From the NCBI RefSeq assembly GCF_001421715.1, contig NZ_LMKP01000004.1, forward strand, positions 1 through 64,000: a stretch of 64,000 nt of DNA, read 5' to 3'. Every line of letters starts with the position of its first letter. Position 1 is the stretch's first letter. The translations under genes and the position numbers were made by a program. The DNA is from Sphingomonas sp. Leaf22 (lineage in GTDB: Bacteria; Pseudomonadota; Alphaproteobacteria; Sphingomonadales; Sphingomonadaceae). This document shows positions 23,914 through 32,563 of the stretch, one piece after another. The notes beneath the pieces were generated by a model, which saw only the letters and a list, made by a program, of their open reading frames with translations, had not been told where the DNA came from and searched no databases.

Positions 23914-25788
23914 ATGGTCCGTTCGCTGTTCGCCGTCCTGCTTGCTTCCACGATCGCACTGCCCGCGCTGGCACAGACCGCGCCGGTGCATCCGGCCCCT
24001 GCCCCCGGCCAGCGCGATCCCGGCACGGCGGCGAAGGTGCGCTACGACGTTTCGTTCCCGCAGGTCGAGCATCACCGCGCGCGGATCACCGCGACCTGGA
24101 CCGGGGTGCCCGCCGGACCGTTGCGCGTCCAGATGTCGCGGTCGTCGCCGGGGCGCTATGCGATCCATGAATTCGCCAAGAACGTCTATGACGTGAGCGC
24201 GACCGACGGCGCGGGGCGGCCGCTGAAACTGACGCGCAGCGATCCCTATGGCTGGAGCGTCGCCGGCCATGACGGGACGGTCGTCGTCACCTACACGCTG
24301 TTCGCCGATCATGGCGACGGCACCTATGCCCAGATCGATCCTTCGCACGCACATCTGAACATGCCGGCGACGTTCCTGTGGGCGAGCGGTTACGACGCGC
24401 AGCCGATCCGCGTGCGCTTCCAGCGCCCCGACCCCAAATGGAAGGTCGCGACCCAGTTGCCGGAGAGCGACGCGGCGGACACCTATTGGGCACCGAACCT
24501 GCAATATTTCATGGACAGCCCGACCGAGTTGTCGGACCATATGGTCCGCGAATGGCAGGCGGGCGGCAAGACCTATCGCCTCGCGCTGCACCACGATGGC
24601 ACCGCCGCCGACATGGACCGCTTCACCGAAAAGGCGAAGCGGGTGGTGCGCGAACAGATCCATATCTTCGGCGCGCCGGCACCCTATGATTTCGGCCGCT
24701 ATACCTTCATCGCCGATTACCGCCCGTCGATCGTAGGCGACGGGATGGAGCACCGCAATTCGACGATCATCACGAACGCGCAGTCGCTGGCGGAGGCGAA
24801 GGACGACCAGTTGGGTACGCTGGCGCATGAATTCTTCCATAGCTGGAATGTCGAGCGCATCCGTCCCGCCGAACTGGAACCGTTCGACTTCACCCGTGCC
24901 AATCCGACGCCGTCGCTGTGGCTGGCCGAGGGGTTCACCAGCTATTACGGGCCGCTGTCGATCCGGCGCGCGGGACTGGCCACGGTCGACGAGTATCTGG
25001 GCGAGATGGGGCCGATGCTGAACGGCATCATCAACAATCCGGCGCGGATCGCGGCACGGATCAACGCATCGCCGCAGGAGATGAGCCTGCGCGGGCCGTT
25101 CGTCGATGCGGCGAAATCGATCGATCCGGTCGATCCTAATATCTTCGTGTCCTATTATCCCTATGGCGCGATCATCGGCATGGCGCTCGACCTCGAACTG
25201 CGGCAGCGTTTCGCGGGCAAGAGCCTCGACGATTTCATGCGGACATTGTGGGCGCGGCATGGAAAGGGCGAAAAGGCGTACACGCCCGCCGATCTGCGCG
25301 TCGCGCTGGCCGAGACGACCGGCGATCCGGGCTTTGCCGAAGCATTCTTCGCACGATCGATCGACGGCAGCGGCCTGCCCGACTTCGCGCCGCTGCTGGC
25401 ACAGGCCGGGCTGGTGCTACGGCCCGCCGCGCCGACGCGCGGATGGATCGGGCGGAGTGCGGCGAGCGAGACGGCCGACGGCGTGACGCTGACCCTGCCG
25501 CCCGCCCAAGATACGCCGCTGTTCGCCGCCGGGCTGGACCGGGGTGATACCATCGTCGCGGTCGGTGGGCAGGCGATCGGGGATCTCGCCGGCTGGAATG
25601 CGGCGGTGGCGGCGATGAAACCCGGGTCGCCGGTCGCGCTGCGCTATCGGCAGATGGGCGTCGATCGCACCGCGATGCTGACGCCGGTGGCAGATCCGAC
25701 GCTGGAAATCGTGCGCGGCGAGACCGCCGGGCAGGCGCTGACGGCAAAGCAGCGGGCGTTCCGCAAGAGCTGGTTGGGTGCCGAATAA
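23914..25788 (+). CDS. M61-family exported metallopeptidase with PDZ domain
   Basis: A 624-residue periplasmic or secreted zinc aminopeptidase of the M61 (glycyl aminopeptidase) family. A cleavable signal peptide (MVRSLFAVLLASTIALPALA) is followed by an N-terminal beta domain. The catalytic domain has the GMEH substrate motif in VGDGMEHRNSTII and the zinc site TLAHEFFHSWNVERI (HExxH at about residues 306-310). The third ligand is the Glu in WLAEGFTSYYG. A C-terminal PDZ-like domain includes DRGDTIVAVGGQAI. The ROK kinase gene begins 3 nt after the stop, so the two are cotranscribed. The physiological substrate is unknown. Confidence 0.92.
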   Translation: MVRSLFAVLLASTIALPALAQTAPVHPAPAPGQRDPGTAAKVRYDVSFPQVEHHRARITATWTGVPAGPLRVQMSRSSPGRYAIHEFAKNVYDVSATDGAGRPLKLTRSDPYGWSVAGHDGTVVVTYTLFADHGDGTYAQIDPSHAHLNMPATFLWASGYDAQPIRVRFQRPDPKWKVATQLPESDAADTYWAPNLQYFMDSPTELSDHMVREWQAGGKTYRLALHHDGTAADMDRFTEKAKRVVREQIHIFGAPAPYDFGRYTFIADYRPSIVGDGMEHRNSTIITNAQSLAEAKDDQLGTLAHEFFHSWNVERIRPAELEPFDFTRANPTPSLWLAEGFTSYYGPLSIRRAGLATVDEYLGEMGPMLNGIINNPARIAARINASPQEMSLRGPFVDAAKSIDPVDPNIFVSYYPYGAIIGMALDLELRQRFAGKSLDDFMRTLWARHGKGEKAYTPADLRVALAETTGDPGFAEAFFARSIDGSGLPDFAPLLAQAGLVLRPAAPTRGWIGRSAASETADGVTLTLPPAQDTPLFAAGLDRGDTIVAVGGQAIGDLAGWNAAVAAMKPGSPVALRYRQMGVDRTAMLTPVADPTLEIVRGETAGQALTAKQRAFRKSWLGAE

Positions 25789-25790
25789 CC

Positions 25791-26678
25791 ATGCGACTCT
25801 GCGCCGATGTCGGCGGGTCGTTCGTCGACATCGCCGCGTTCGACGATGCGGGGGCGATCGGTTGGCGCCGGAAAGTGCCGACGCCGGTCGACGATTGGGC
25901 GGCGTTCGTCGCGGTGTTTGCCGATGTGCTGGCGGTGGTGGCTTGCGAGCGGGTGTCGATCGCGACCGCCGGACTGGTCGATCCGGTATCCGGCATCGTC
26001 ACCAGCGCGAATATCCGCTGTATCGACGGGCGGCGACTGGCCGACGAACTGGCGCGCGTGCTGGCGGTGCCGGTGCGGGTGGTGAACGATGCCGATGCGT
26101 TCGTGCTGGCCGAAGCGGCGCGGGGGGTCGCGATGGGGCATGAGCGGGTGTTCGGCATCATCCTCGGCACCGGGGTCGGCGGCGGGCTGGTCGAACGCGG
26201 CCGGATCGTCGGCGGTGCCGGCGGGATCGGCGGCGAATGGGGTCATGGACAGGTGGTGCACGACAGCCCGATCGCGCCGGGAACCAATCCGGTGTTCGCA
26301 TGTGGGTGCGGGTTGAAGGGGTGCCTCGATACGATCGGCAGCGCGCGCGGGCTGGAGCGGTTGCATCGCTTCCTGCATGGGATCGCGGCGGACAGTTTTG
26401 CCATTGCCGGGGATGCGGCGGCGGGCAAGCGCCGGGCGGTGGCGACGGTCGACTATTGGTGCGATCTGGTCGGCGGGCCGCTGGCGATGCTGCTGCACGC
26501 CGTTTCGGCGACGATCGTGCCGGTCGGCGGCGGGCTGGCCAACGCCCCCGCGCTGATCGCAGCACTGGACGCGCGCGTGCGGGCGAACCTGCTGATCCCG
26601 GCGGCCATACCGGTCGTCGTGCCGGGGCGGCTGGGTGACGATGCGGGGTTGATCGGGGCGCTCGTCGCGGGGGGATGA
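25791..26678 (+). CDS. ROK-family sugar kinase (N-acetylglucosamine kinase-like)
   Basis: Cytoplasmic ATP-dependent hexose kinase of 295 residues. It has the phosphate-1 loop MRLCADVGGSFVDIA, VRVVNDADAFVLAEA with the catalytic aspartate, and IILGTGVGGGLV. The ROK zinc motif is complete (GHGQVVHD...ACGCGLKGCLDT, one His and three Cys). C-terminal VPVGGGLANAP is the adenosine-side motif. The pattern is closest to NagK/glucokinase-type ROK enzymes; GlcNAc, glucose or mannose are all feasible substrates. It follows the M61 peptidase by 3 nt, and the pair may handle products of an exported hydrolytic system. Confidence 0.85.
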   Translation: MRLCADVGGSFVDIAAFDDAGAIGWRRKVPTPVDDWAAFVAVFADVLAVVACERVSIATAGLVDPVSGIVTSANIRCIDGRRLADELARVLAVPVRVVNDADAFVLAEAARGVAMGHERVFGIILGTGVGGGLVERGRIVGGAGGIGGEWGHGQVVHDSPIAPGTNPVFACGCGLKGCLDTIGSARGLERLHRFLHGIAADSFAIAGDAAAGKRRAVATVDYWCDLVGGPLAMLLHAVSATIVPVGGGLANAPALIAALDARVRANLLIPAAIPVVVPGRLGDDAGLIGALVAGG

Positions 26679-26685
26679 CGTCCCG

Positions 26686-26850
26686 CCCCTCCCTGACAAG
26701 GAGGGGTCGGGGGTGGATCGGCCCGCGAGGGAGGGTAAGCACGCTACAATCGGCCTACCCACCCCCAGCCCAGTTTCGGGTAAACAGTGCCCCGCACGGT
26801 TTAGGTCATGCCGGGGGCATGACCGACCCGAAACTCTTGTCAGGGAGGGG
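26686..26850. repeat. 165-bp element with inverted terminal repeats (class E)
   Basis: CCCTCCCTGACAAG at 26687-26700 is perfectly inverted as CTTGTCAGGGAGGG at 26836-26849. The interior contains GGGGTGGATCGG and CCTACCCACCCCC segments and a GTCATGCCGGGGGCATGAC hairpin. It has no coding capacity. It lies exactly between two convergent genes. Confidence 0.75.
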
Positions 26851-26855
26851 AGTTG

Positions 26856-27188
26856 TCAGCGCCGATGGCCCGGACGGCCGTTGCGATCGTGCTTGTCGAC
26901 ACGGACCTTGTACGCCAGCGCGTCGAAACGACGGTCGAGGTCGCGGCGTTCCTGCATCGAAAGGCCGTTCGAGCGGCGATAGCGCTGTTCGAGCGACGCG
27001 ATCTGGCGGAATTCGCCGCGCACGTTTACCGCCTCGCGCCGGCTCAGCGAACCGCTGCGGATACCCTGATCGATCCGGCGCTCGATCTGTGCCTGGCGCT
27101 GGTTGATCGACTGCCACGGCTGGGCGGCAGCGGGCAGCGCGGTCATGGCGACGCCGAGGCCGGCGAGCATCAATGCGAACTTCTTCAT
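26856..27188 (-). CDS. Small secreted basic helical protein
   Basis: A 110-residue exported protein of unknown function. The start MKKFALMLAGLGVAMTALPA at 27188 has AGGAG 8 nt upstream; the signal peptide ends AAAQP. The mature part is highly charged and helical: INQRQAQIERRIDQGIRSGS, REAVNVRGEFRQIASLEQRY, MQERRDLDRRFDALAYKV. The repeated Glu/Arg/Gln spacing suggests two or three long amphipathic helices. Similar short periplasmic proteins are common in sphingomonads and none is well characterised. A regulatory or envelope-stress role is only a guess. Confidence 0.75.
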   Translation of the reverse strand: MKKFALMLAGLGVAMTALPAAAQPWQSINQRQAQIERRIDQGIRSGSLSRREAVNVRGEFRQIASLEQRYRRSNGLSMQERRDLDRRFDALAYKVRVDKHDRNGRPGHRR

Positions 27189-27323
27189 GCGCTTTCTCCT
27201 GTATCGAACCACTTGGTCGACAACGAAAATGGGGGCGGAGTGTCGCAGGCGTTTGTCGCGAAGGTACGAAAATTGTGTCGGATTGTCGCGGCGGCGGCCG
27301 GTTCGTTCAGCTTGTCAGCGCCG

Positions 27324-27397
27324 GTTTGGAAACGCGCCGAAGCGCGTTTTGCGGTACCAGCCCGCCTTGAAACTCGCCTTTTCGCGCGTTTCCAAAC
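27324..27397. repeat. MITE-like element, copy 2
   Basis: A 74-bp element whose ends, GTTTGGAAACGCGC and GCGCGTTTCCAAAC, are perfect 14-bp inverted repeats. The interior GCGGTACCAGCCCGCCTTGA matches the core of the longer copy at 15489-15629 without its nested hairpin. Confidence 0.8.
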
Positions 27398-27403
27398 GGA
27401 CAC

Positions 27404-28138
27404 TCAGACTGGCAGGCTCTTCGCCCGAAGGATCGGGGTCAGCACGCCTTCCATCGCGGCATAGCCGGTAGCGGTCGGATGAACGCCGTCCTCGGCAAAG
27501 CCGGGCTTCATCGCCCCACCGGGCGTTGCCAGTGCCGGCGTATAGTTGACGAAGGTCGCGCCGGCCTGTCCCGCATAGCCCTTCGCCCACGCGTTCAGCG
27601 CGCGGATCGGTGTGACCGTGGCGAGGCCGGGTCGCCACGGAAAGCCGTCGGCGGGCGGCACGCTGGCCAGCAACACGCCGATCTTCGCTGCCCGCGCGAG
27701 CATGACCATCATCGCCAGATTGTCCTGCGTCCGCTGCGGCGTCATCGGTCCGGTATTGCCGGCGATGTCGTTGGTGCCGGCCATGATGTGGACGAATTTC
27801 GGTTTCAGCGCGACCACGTCGGCCATCATCCGCAGCACCATTTGCGGCGTCGTCTGCCCGCTGATCCCGCGACCCACTCGCCCGGCACGGAAGAATTCGG
27901 GGCGTTTGCCGACCCAGCCTTCGGTGATCGAATCGCCCATGAACACGATGTCGGTCGGCTTGCCCGATGCGGCGAGCGCGGCATTGTCGGCGGCGTAGCG
28001 GCCAAGCCATGGCCAGTCGGTTGCCAACTGGCGCTGACGCTTGACCTCATAGCTGTCCTCCTGCGCGCAGGCGGCAGCGGCGGGAAGGAGTGCCGCGCCG
28101 GCGGCGAGGCCCAGAAAATGACGGCGATCGGGGGTCAT
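27404..28138 (-). CDS. Exported SGNH/GDSL-family esterase
   Basis: A 244-residue hydrolase with a twin-arginine signal (MTPDRRHFLGLAAGAALLPA). SGNH blocks are complete: block I DIVFMGDSITEGW (catalytic Ser), block II glycine in GRGISGQTT, block III MAGTNDIAG, and block V EDGVHPTATGYAAM (Asp and His). Family members deacetylate or deacylate sugars and lipids. Its ATG overlaps the stop of the type-B carboxylesterase gene (ATGA), so the two exported esterases form an operon. Removing acyl groups from plant-type polysaccharides before the GH3 enzyme acts is a plausible joint task, but is inferred. Confidence 0.88.
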   Translation of the reverse strand: MTPDRRHFLGLAAGAALLPAAAACAQEDSYEVKRQRQLATDWPWLGRYAADNAALAASGKPTDIVFMGDSITEGWVGKRPEFFRAGRVGRGISGQTTPQMVLRMMADVVALKPKFVHIMAGTNDIAGNTGPMTPQRTQDNLAMMVMLARAAKIGVLLASVPPADGFPWRPGLATVTPIRALNAWAKGYAGQAGATFVNYTPALATPGGAMKPGFAEDGVHPTATGYAAMEGVLTPILRAKSLPV

Positions 28139-29640
28139 AGCGATCCTTGCAAACGGCAAATTTCGGGGCGGATATCACCGTCGCGGGGCGCCGCACCGCG
28201 CGCGTCGAAAAGGATATTAGCGGGCTTGCCCCTGGTCGTGCGCGGCCATGCCGGGCGGCCGTCGCCATTGGGATCGCCGGTGACGGCGAAGGCGAGCCAA
28301 TAGTCCTGCATCGACACCGGTCCGACGCGTTTGTCGGCAAAGATATGGCCGATCTCTGCGGCATGCGAGGTGCGGCCGGGACCGCCATCGCCGGCCATGT
28401 CGAATTCATAGCGCCACACCGGCCAGTTGCGCGCGGCGAGCAGACTGGCAAGGTTGCCGGCCGGACAGCGGAAGGTGGCGTCGGTCGCGATCTGCTGATC
28501 GCGGGTGCCCATGCGCGGATGGGCGACGGGATCGGGTTCGTCGAGCCGGTAGAAGGTGCGGGCGGTATCGGCATTGTTGCCGAACGACAGGTCGACGAAC
28601 CCGTCGCGCGCCGGACGCCCGCCGGGCAGGTCGAGTTCGAGGACGTTGCTGCCAAGGATCACCAGGCGCTTGGGCGCGGTGACGAACAGCCGGTCGGGGG
28701 TGTCGGGCAGGACCGCGCCGTCGATGGTGGTGCGCAGGTACAGATAGTCGTCGGCGGCCAGCTTCGCATCGTGCAGCTTCAGATCGGCGGCGAGGAGCGC
28801 GGCGGGCGAGGCGCTGCGCAACGCCGCCGTTCCGCGCGTGCCCAACAGAACGTCGAGCTGATCGCCGATGCGGAACGCTTCCTTCAACGGCCGCCATGGC
28901 AGGCCGAAGCCCGGCGTGCCCGATTCCATCGCCGCCTTCGCGAACAGACCGCGGGCGAGCGGCGAGGCGAGCAGCAGCGACACGTCCTGCGACCCGGCGC
29001 TTTCACCGGCGATGGTGACGTTGTCGGGATCGCCGCCGAACTTGGCGATATTGTCGCGGACCCAGCGCAGCGCCGCGATCTGGTCCATCAGCCCGTAATT
29101 GCCGCTGGTCCCGTTCGCCTCGGCCGCCAGCGCGCGGTGCGGCAGAAAGCCGAAGATGCCGAGGCGGTACTGGACCGCGACGACGACCACGTCGCGCTTG
29201 CCGATCGCCGACTGCGCCATGCCACCCGCCGATCCGGCGCGGTTGCTGCCACCGTGAATCCACACGATAACCGGGCGCTTGCCGGTCAGTGTGGGGGTGC
29301 CGATGTCGAGCGTCAGGCAATCTTCGCCCGCAAAGACATGGTCGGCGCGGTTCCAGCCATAATCGTTCTGGAGACAGGCGGGCGACGGCGCGGTGGTGGT
29401 CCGGATGCCGGTCCATTCGACCACCGGCTGCGGTTCGCGCCAGCGGTTCGCGCCCAGCGGCGGGGCGGCGAAGGGAATGCCGCGAAAGAGGACACGGTCG
29501 GCTTCGGCCTTGCCCTCGACGATGCCGCCCGAGACCGAGACGCGCGGAGGGATCGGGGCGGCGGGAGGCGTTGCTTCCTGGGCGATGGCGGGGGTTGCCA
29601 TAGCGAGGAGTAGAGGTGCCCAGATTGCCTTCATCGCCAT
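28135..29640 (-). CDS. Exported carboxylesterase, type B
   Basis: A 501-residue alpha/beta-hydrolase. Signal peptide IWAPLLLAMATPAIAQ follows MAMK; both ATG 29640 and ATG 29634 are possible. The oxyanion region VIVWIHGGSNRAGSAGG and nucleophile elbow VTIAGESAGSQDVSLLLAS (Ser of GESAG) are typical of carboxylesterase type B. GEDCLTLDIGTP is the usual EDCLxL signature. The C-terminal YWLAFAVTGDPNGDGRPAWP is also family-like. The substrate is likely an ester-linked carbohydrate or xenobiotic. Overlap with the downstream SGNH esterase indicates coupled translation. Confidence 0.9.
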   Translation of the reverse strand: MAMKAIWAPLLLAMATPAIAQEATPPAAPIPPRVSVSGGIVEGKAEADRVLFRGIPFAAPPLGANRWREPQPVVEWTGIRTTTAPSPACLQNDYGWNRADHVFAGEDCLTLDIGTPTLTGKRPVIVWIHGGSNRAGSAGGMAQSAIGKRDVVVVAVQYRLGIFGFLPHRALAAEANGTSGNYGLMDQIAALRWVRDNIAKFGGDPDNVTIAGESAGSQDVSLLLASPLARGLFAKAAMESGTPGFGLPWRPLKEAFRIGDQLDVLLGTRGTAALRSASPAALLAADLKLHDAKLAADDYLYLRTTIDGAVLPDTPDRLFVTAPKRLVILGSNVLELDLPGGRPARDGFVDLSFGNNADTARTFYRLDEPDPVAHPRMGTRDQQIATDATFRCPAGNLASLLAARNWPVWRYEFDMAGDGGPGRTSHAAEIGHIFADKRVGPVSMQDYWLAFAVTGDPNGDGRPAWPRTTRGKPANILFDARGAAPRDGDIRPEICRLQGSL

Positions 29641-29691
29641 GCCCCTGTGTGTTGTCGTTGGGTTCCTAGGGGCACCGGCTGCGGCAGGCAA

Positions 29692-29825
29692 TTCCTCCCC
29701 GGCACGGGGAGGGGGACCAGCGAAGCTGGTGGAGGGGGGTGTCCGTATCCGCAACCGTTGCGTTGCGCGGCGAACCCCCTCCACCACCCTTCGGGCGGTC
29801 CCCCTCCCCGCAGAGCGGGGAGGAT
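29692..29825. repeat. Class A palindromic repeat pair
   Basis: Two opposed units (CCTCCCCGGCACGGGGAGG... and ...CCCTCCCCGCAGAGCGGGG) separated by about 30 bp, like those at 13384-13518. The pair lies between the esterase start and the GH3 stop and touches the latter. Confidence 0.85.
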
Positions 29826-32339
29826 TTAGCGGGGGCAGCTTACCGTCACGTCTGCCGTCGTGCCCAGCGCCACGCGTGCCACGCTGACCGTCAGCTTGCC
29901 GTCGGTCGACAGGGCGAAGGGCGTATCGACCTTCGCCATGTTCACATTGCCGCCGAAGCATTTGAGCGGGACGCCCAGCGTCTTCCACTGGCCGACCGGC
30001 AGCCGCTCCATCCGCCCGAGTGCGACCTGTCCGCCGCCGGGACCGCTGCGCAGCGACAGCGTGACCGGCATGGTCGGGGCGGCGTCGACGCGCATCGTCG
30101 ATACCAGCATCACGTCGCCATTGGTCTGCCGCGTCAGGTCGACCGGCGACTGGGTGCTCAGCACGATCTGTGCCGGGCCGCTGCCGTCGATGTCGAAACG
30201 GCGCGCGCCTTCCTGAACGCCGTGGTCGGTCGCGGTGACCTTGACCCGGCCCGCGCCCGATTGCGCGGGCACGGTGGTGATGCGGGTGTTGCCGCCGGTG
30301 CCGGCACCGCCGACCTCCAGCGACCATGCGGTCGCGGGCAGCCCCTTGTCCATGAACACGTCACCGGCATCGGCTTCGGCGACCTTGGGGTCTTCGGAGA
30401 AGGCCGGCACCACCGTCTTGCTGGCGGCGGTCAGGCCGTACCCGATCGGGAACTGGGTCGGCCCGGTCGCATCGCCGGTCGCGGGCCATGGGAAGGACAG
30501 CGTGCCCGAGAAATCGCGCTTCGCCTTGCCGTCCTGTCCGCGCAGCAGCACGTCGGCGACGCCCGCGCCCTCCGATCCCGGCAGCCAGCCGACGACGAAG
30601 GCGTCGGCGGCGTTGATCGCGGCGTTCACGAACAGCGGCCGGCCGGTCAGCATCAGCGCGACGACGGGAATCCCCTGCGCCTTCAGCTTCTTCATCGTCT
30701 CGATAGGGCCACGCAGCTCGGGGCGCAGCTGGAGCGTCTTGATATCGCCCTGGAACTCGGCATAGGGCGTTTCGCCGAACACGACGATCGCCGCATCGGG
30801 CTTCTTGCCCGAGAAGCTGCCATCGGGCGACAGCGTCGCCGAGCCACCGGCTGCCTTCACGCCCATGTCGATCCCCTGCCAGATCGAGGTCGCGCCGGGG
30901 AAATATTTCGGATCGATCCCCGTCCCCTGCCATGTCAGCGTCCAGCCGCCCGACTGACGCGCGACGTCGTTCGCCCCGTCACCGGCGACCAGCACCCGCG
31001 CGCCCGCCTTGATCGGCAGCAGCGAACCATTGTTCTTGAGCAGAACCAGCGACTTCGCCACCGCCTCGCGCGCGACCGCGCGGTGTTCGGGACTGCCGAG
31101 CAGTTCGAACTTGCCCGACAACGGCCGCGACGACGGCTTGCCCGCATCGAACAGGCCGGCGCGCAGCTTCACGCGCAGGATGTTCGATACCGCGTCGTCG
31201 AGGCGCGCCATCGGCACTTCGCCCGACTTGACCTGCTTGACGAGGTTTTCCCAGATCGGCTTCCAGCTGTCGGGGGCCATATACATGTCGAGCCCGGCAT
31301 TGATCGCGCGCGGGCACGACGCGTTGGTGCAGCCCGCGACCTGACCGTGTGCGTTCCAGTCGCTGACGATGAAGCCGCCAAAGCCCATGCGCTTCTTGAG
31401 GACATCGGTCATCAGGCCCTTGTGCCCGGTGATCTTCTCGCCGTTCCAGCTACTGAAGCTGGCCATGACCGTCTGCACGCCCGCGTTGATCGCGGAGACA
31501 TAGGGCGTGCCATGAATGTCGCGCAGCGTGGTTTCGGGGATCTTGGCATCGCCCTGATCCTGCCCGCCAAAGGTACCGCCATCGGCAAGGAAATGCTTGG
31601 TCGAGGCGAGGACGTACGGCCCCTTGAGCTGATTGATCGAACCGGGCGCGCCCTGCAGCCCCTCGATGAACTGGGTGACGTAGCTGGCGACCAGCTTCGG
31701 ATCGGACGAATAGCCTTCGTAGGCGCGGCCCCAGCGCAGGTCCTGCGGCACGGTGATCGTCGGTGCGAAGGTCCATTCGATGCCGGTCGCGCGGATTTCG
31801 GCCGCCGTCGCCTGCGCGATCTTCCGCATCAGCGCCGGGTCGTGCATCGCGCCCAGACCGACATTGTGCGGGAACAGCGTCGCGCCGACGATATTGCTGT
31901 GGCCATGCACCGCATCGGTGCCCCAGATGACGGGAATGCCGACGCCGCCGTCGCTCTTATCGACTGAGGCTTCGTAAAAACGGTCGGCGAGCTTCAGCCA
32001 TTCGGAGGCAGGCGCGAATTCGTCGTTGTTCGGCGCGGAGTTGCCGCCGTTCAGCACCGAGCCGAGATGATACCGCTTCACGTCGGCGGGCGTCAGGCTG
32101 GCGATATCGCCCTGCACGACCTGTCCGACCTTTTCCTCGACCGTCATCTTCTTCAACAGGTCGGCGATGCGCTTCTCCAGCGCGGGATCGACCTTGTACG
32201 GCCAGTTGGCGCGCGGCCAGAGGTCGGGATGCACCGTCGCGGCAGGGGCCGGTGCCGGCACGGTCTGCGCGGCGGCAGGCAGCATCCCGCCGAACCCGGC
32301 GAGCATCGTGCACAACAGAAATTGAGGAACCGGTTTCAT
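29826..32339 (-). CDS. Glycoside hydrolase family 3 beta-glucosidase
   Basis: An exported 837-residue exo-acting beta-glucosidase/glucan glucohydrolase that releases glucose from oligo- or polysaccharides. Start MKPVPQFLLCTMLAGFGGML at 32339 is a signal peptide ending AAAQ; GGGAG lies about 9 nt upstream. The N-terminal GH3 barrel has WGTDAVHGHSNIVGATLFPH, ASTKHFLADGGTFGGQDQGD and the nucleophile motif GFGGFIVSDWNAH. The second domain includes LLKNNGSLLPIKAGARVLVA. A C-terminal beta-rich domain of about 150 residues follows, as in Xanthomonas/Sphingomonas periplasmic GH3 enzymes. It is divergent from a ROK-type repressor with a palindromic operator between. Confidence 0.95.
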   Translation of the reverse strand: MKPVPQFLLCTMLAGFGGMLPAAAQTVPAPAPAATVHPDLWPRANWPYKVDPALEKRIADLLKKMTVEEKVGQVVQGDIASLTPADVKRYHLGSVLNGGNSAPNNDEFAPASEWLKLADRFYEASVDKSDGGVGIPVIWGTDAVHGHSNIVGATLFPHNVGLGAMHDPALMRKIAQATAAEIRATGIEWTFAPTITVPQDLRWGRAYEGYSSDPKLVASYVTQFIEGLQGAPGSINQLKGPYVLASTKHFLADGGTFGGQDQGDAKIPETTLRDIHGTPYVSAINAGVQTVMASFSSWNGEKITGHKGLMTDVLKKRMGFGGFIVSDWNAHGQVAGCTNASCPRAINAGLDMYMAPDSWKPIWENLVKQVKSGEVPMARLDDAVSNILRVKLRAGLFDAGKPSSRPLSGKFELLGSPEHRAVAREAVAKSLVLLKNNGSLLPIKAGARVLVAGDGANDVARQSGGWTLTWQGTGIDPKYFPGATSIWQGIDMGVKAAGGSATLSPDGSFSGKKPDAAIVVFGETPYAEFQGDIKTLQLRPELRGPIETMKKLKAQGIPVVALMLTGRPLFVNAAINAADAFVVGWLPGSEGAGVADVLLRGQDGKAKRDFSGTLSFPWPATGDATGPTQFPIGYGLTAASKTVVPAFSEDPKVAEADAGDVFMDKGLPATAWSLEVGGAGTGGNTRITTVPAQSGAGRVKVTATDHGVQEGARRFDIDGSGPAQIVLSTQSPVDLTRQTNGDVMLVSTMRVDAAPTMPVTLSLRSGPGGGQVALGRMERLPVGQWKTLGVPLKCFGGNVNMAKVDTPFALSTDGKLTVSVARVALGTTADVTVSCPR

Positions 32340-32406
32340 CGCATCGCTCTCCCTTTGCCCGCGATCTGGCCGCGCGCGCCGCTTTGTCGACCCGTTCGCC
32401 AATTCC

Positions 32407-32418
32407 GACAACGTTGTC
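32407..32418. promoter_or_regulatory. Palindromic operator between GH3 and ROK repressor genes
   Basis: GACAACGTTGTC is a perfect 12-bp palindrome 68 bp before the GH3 start. On the minus strand it overlaps TTGACA, a -35-like hexamer reading toward the GH3 gene. A CG-centred palindrome of this kind is typical of LacI-class and some ROK sugar repressors; the neighbouring ROK protein is the first candidate. Confidence 0.5.
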
Positions 32419-32563
32419 AATCGCGATACCGCCGTTTCGACAAGACGGTTTACAATTGAACTGGCCTGTCCACTGGTCCACGCTGTCCCAAAATAACGAA
32501 CGGCAAAGCCGTGACCGGGAGACGAAGTTTGCCATTCCCCGAATCCGCCCGGAACGTCCGGAC

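Noticed and set aside
23914..26678. M61 peptidase plus ROK kinase as a dedicated glycopeptide system
   Set aside because: They are cotranscribed, but nothing in either sequence shows a shared substrate; kept only as a neighbour note.
29739..31967. 742-codon plus-strand frame opposite the GH3 gene
   Set aside because: Antisense shadow rich in Arg, His and Asp; the GH3 frame has full catalytic motifs.
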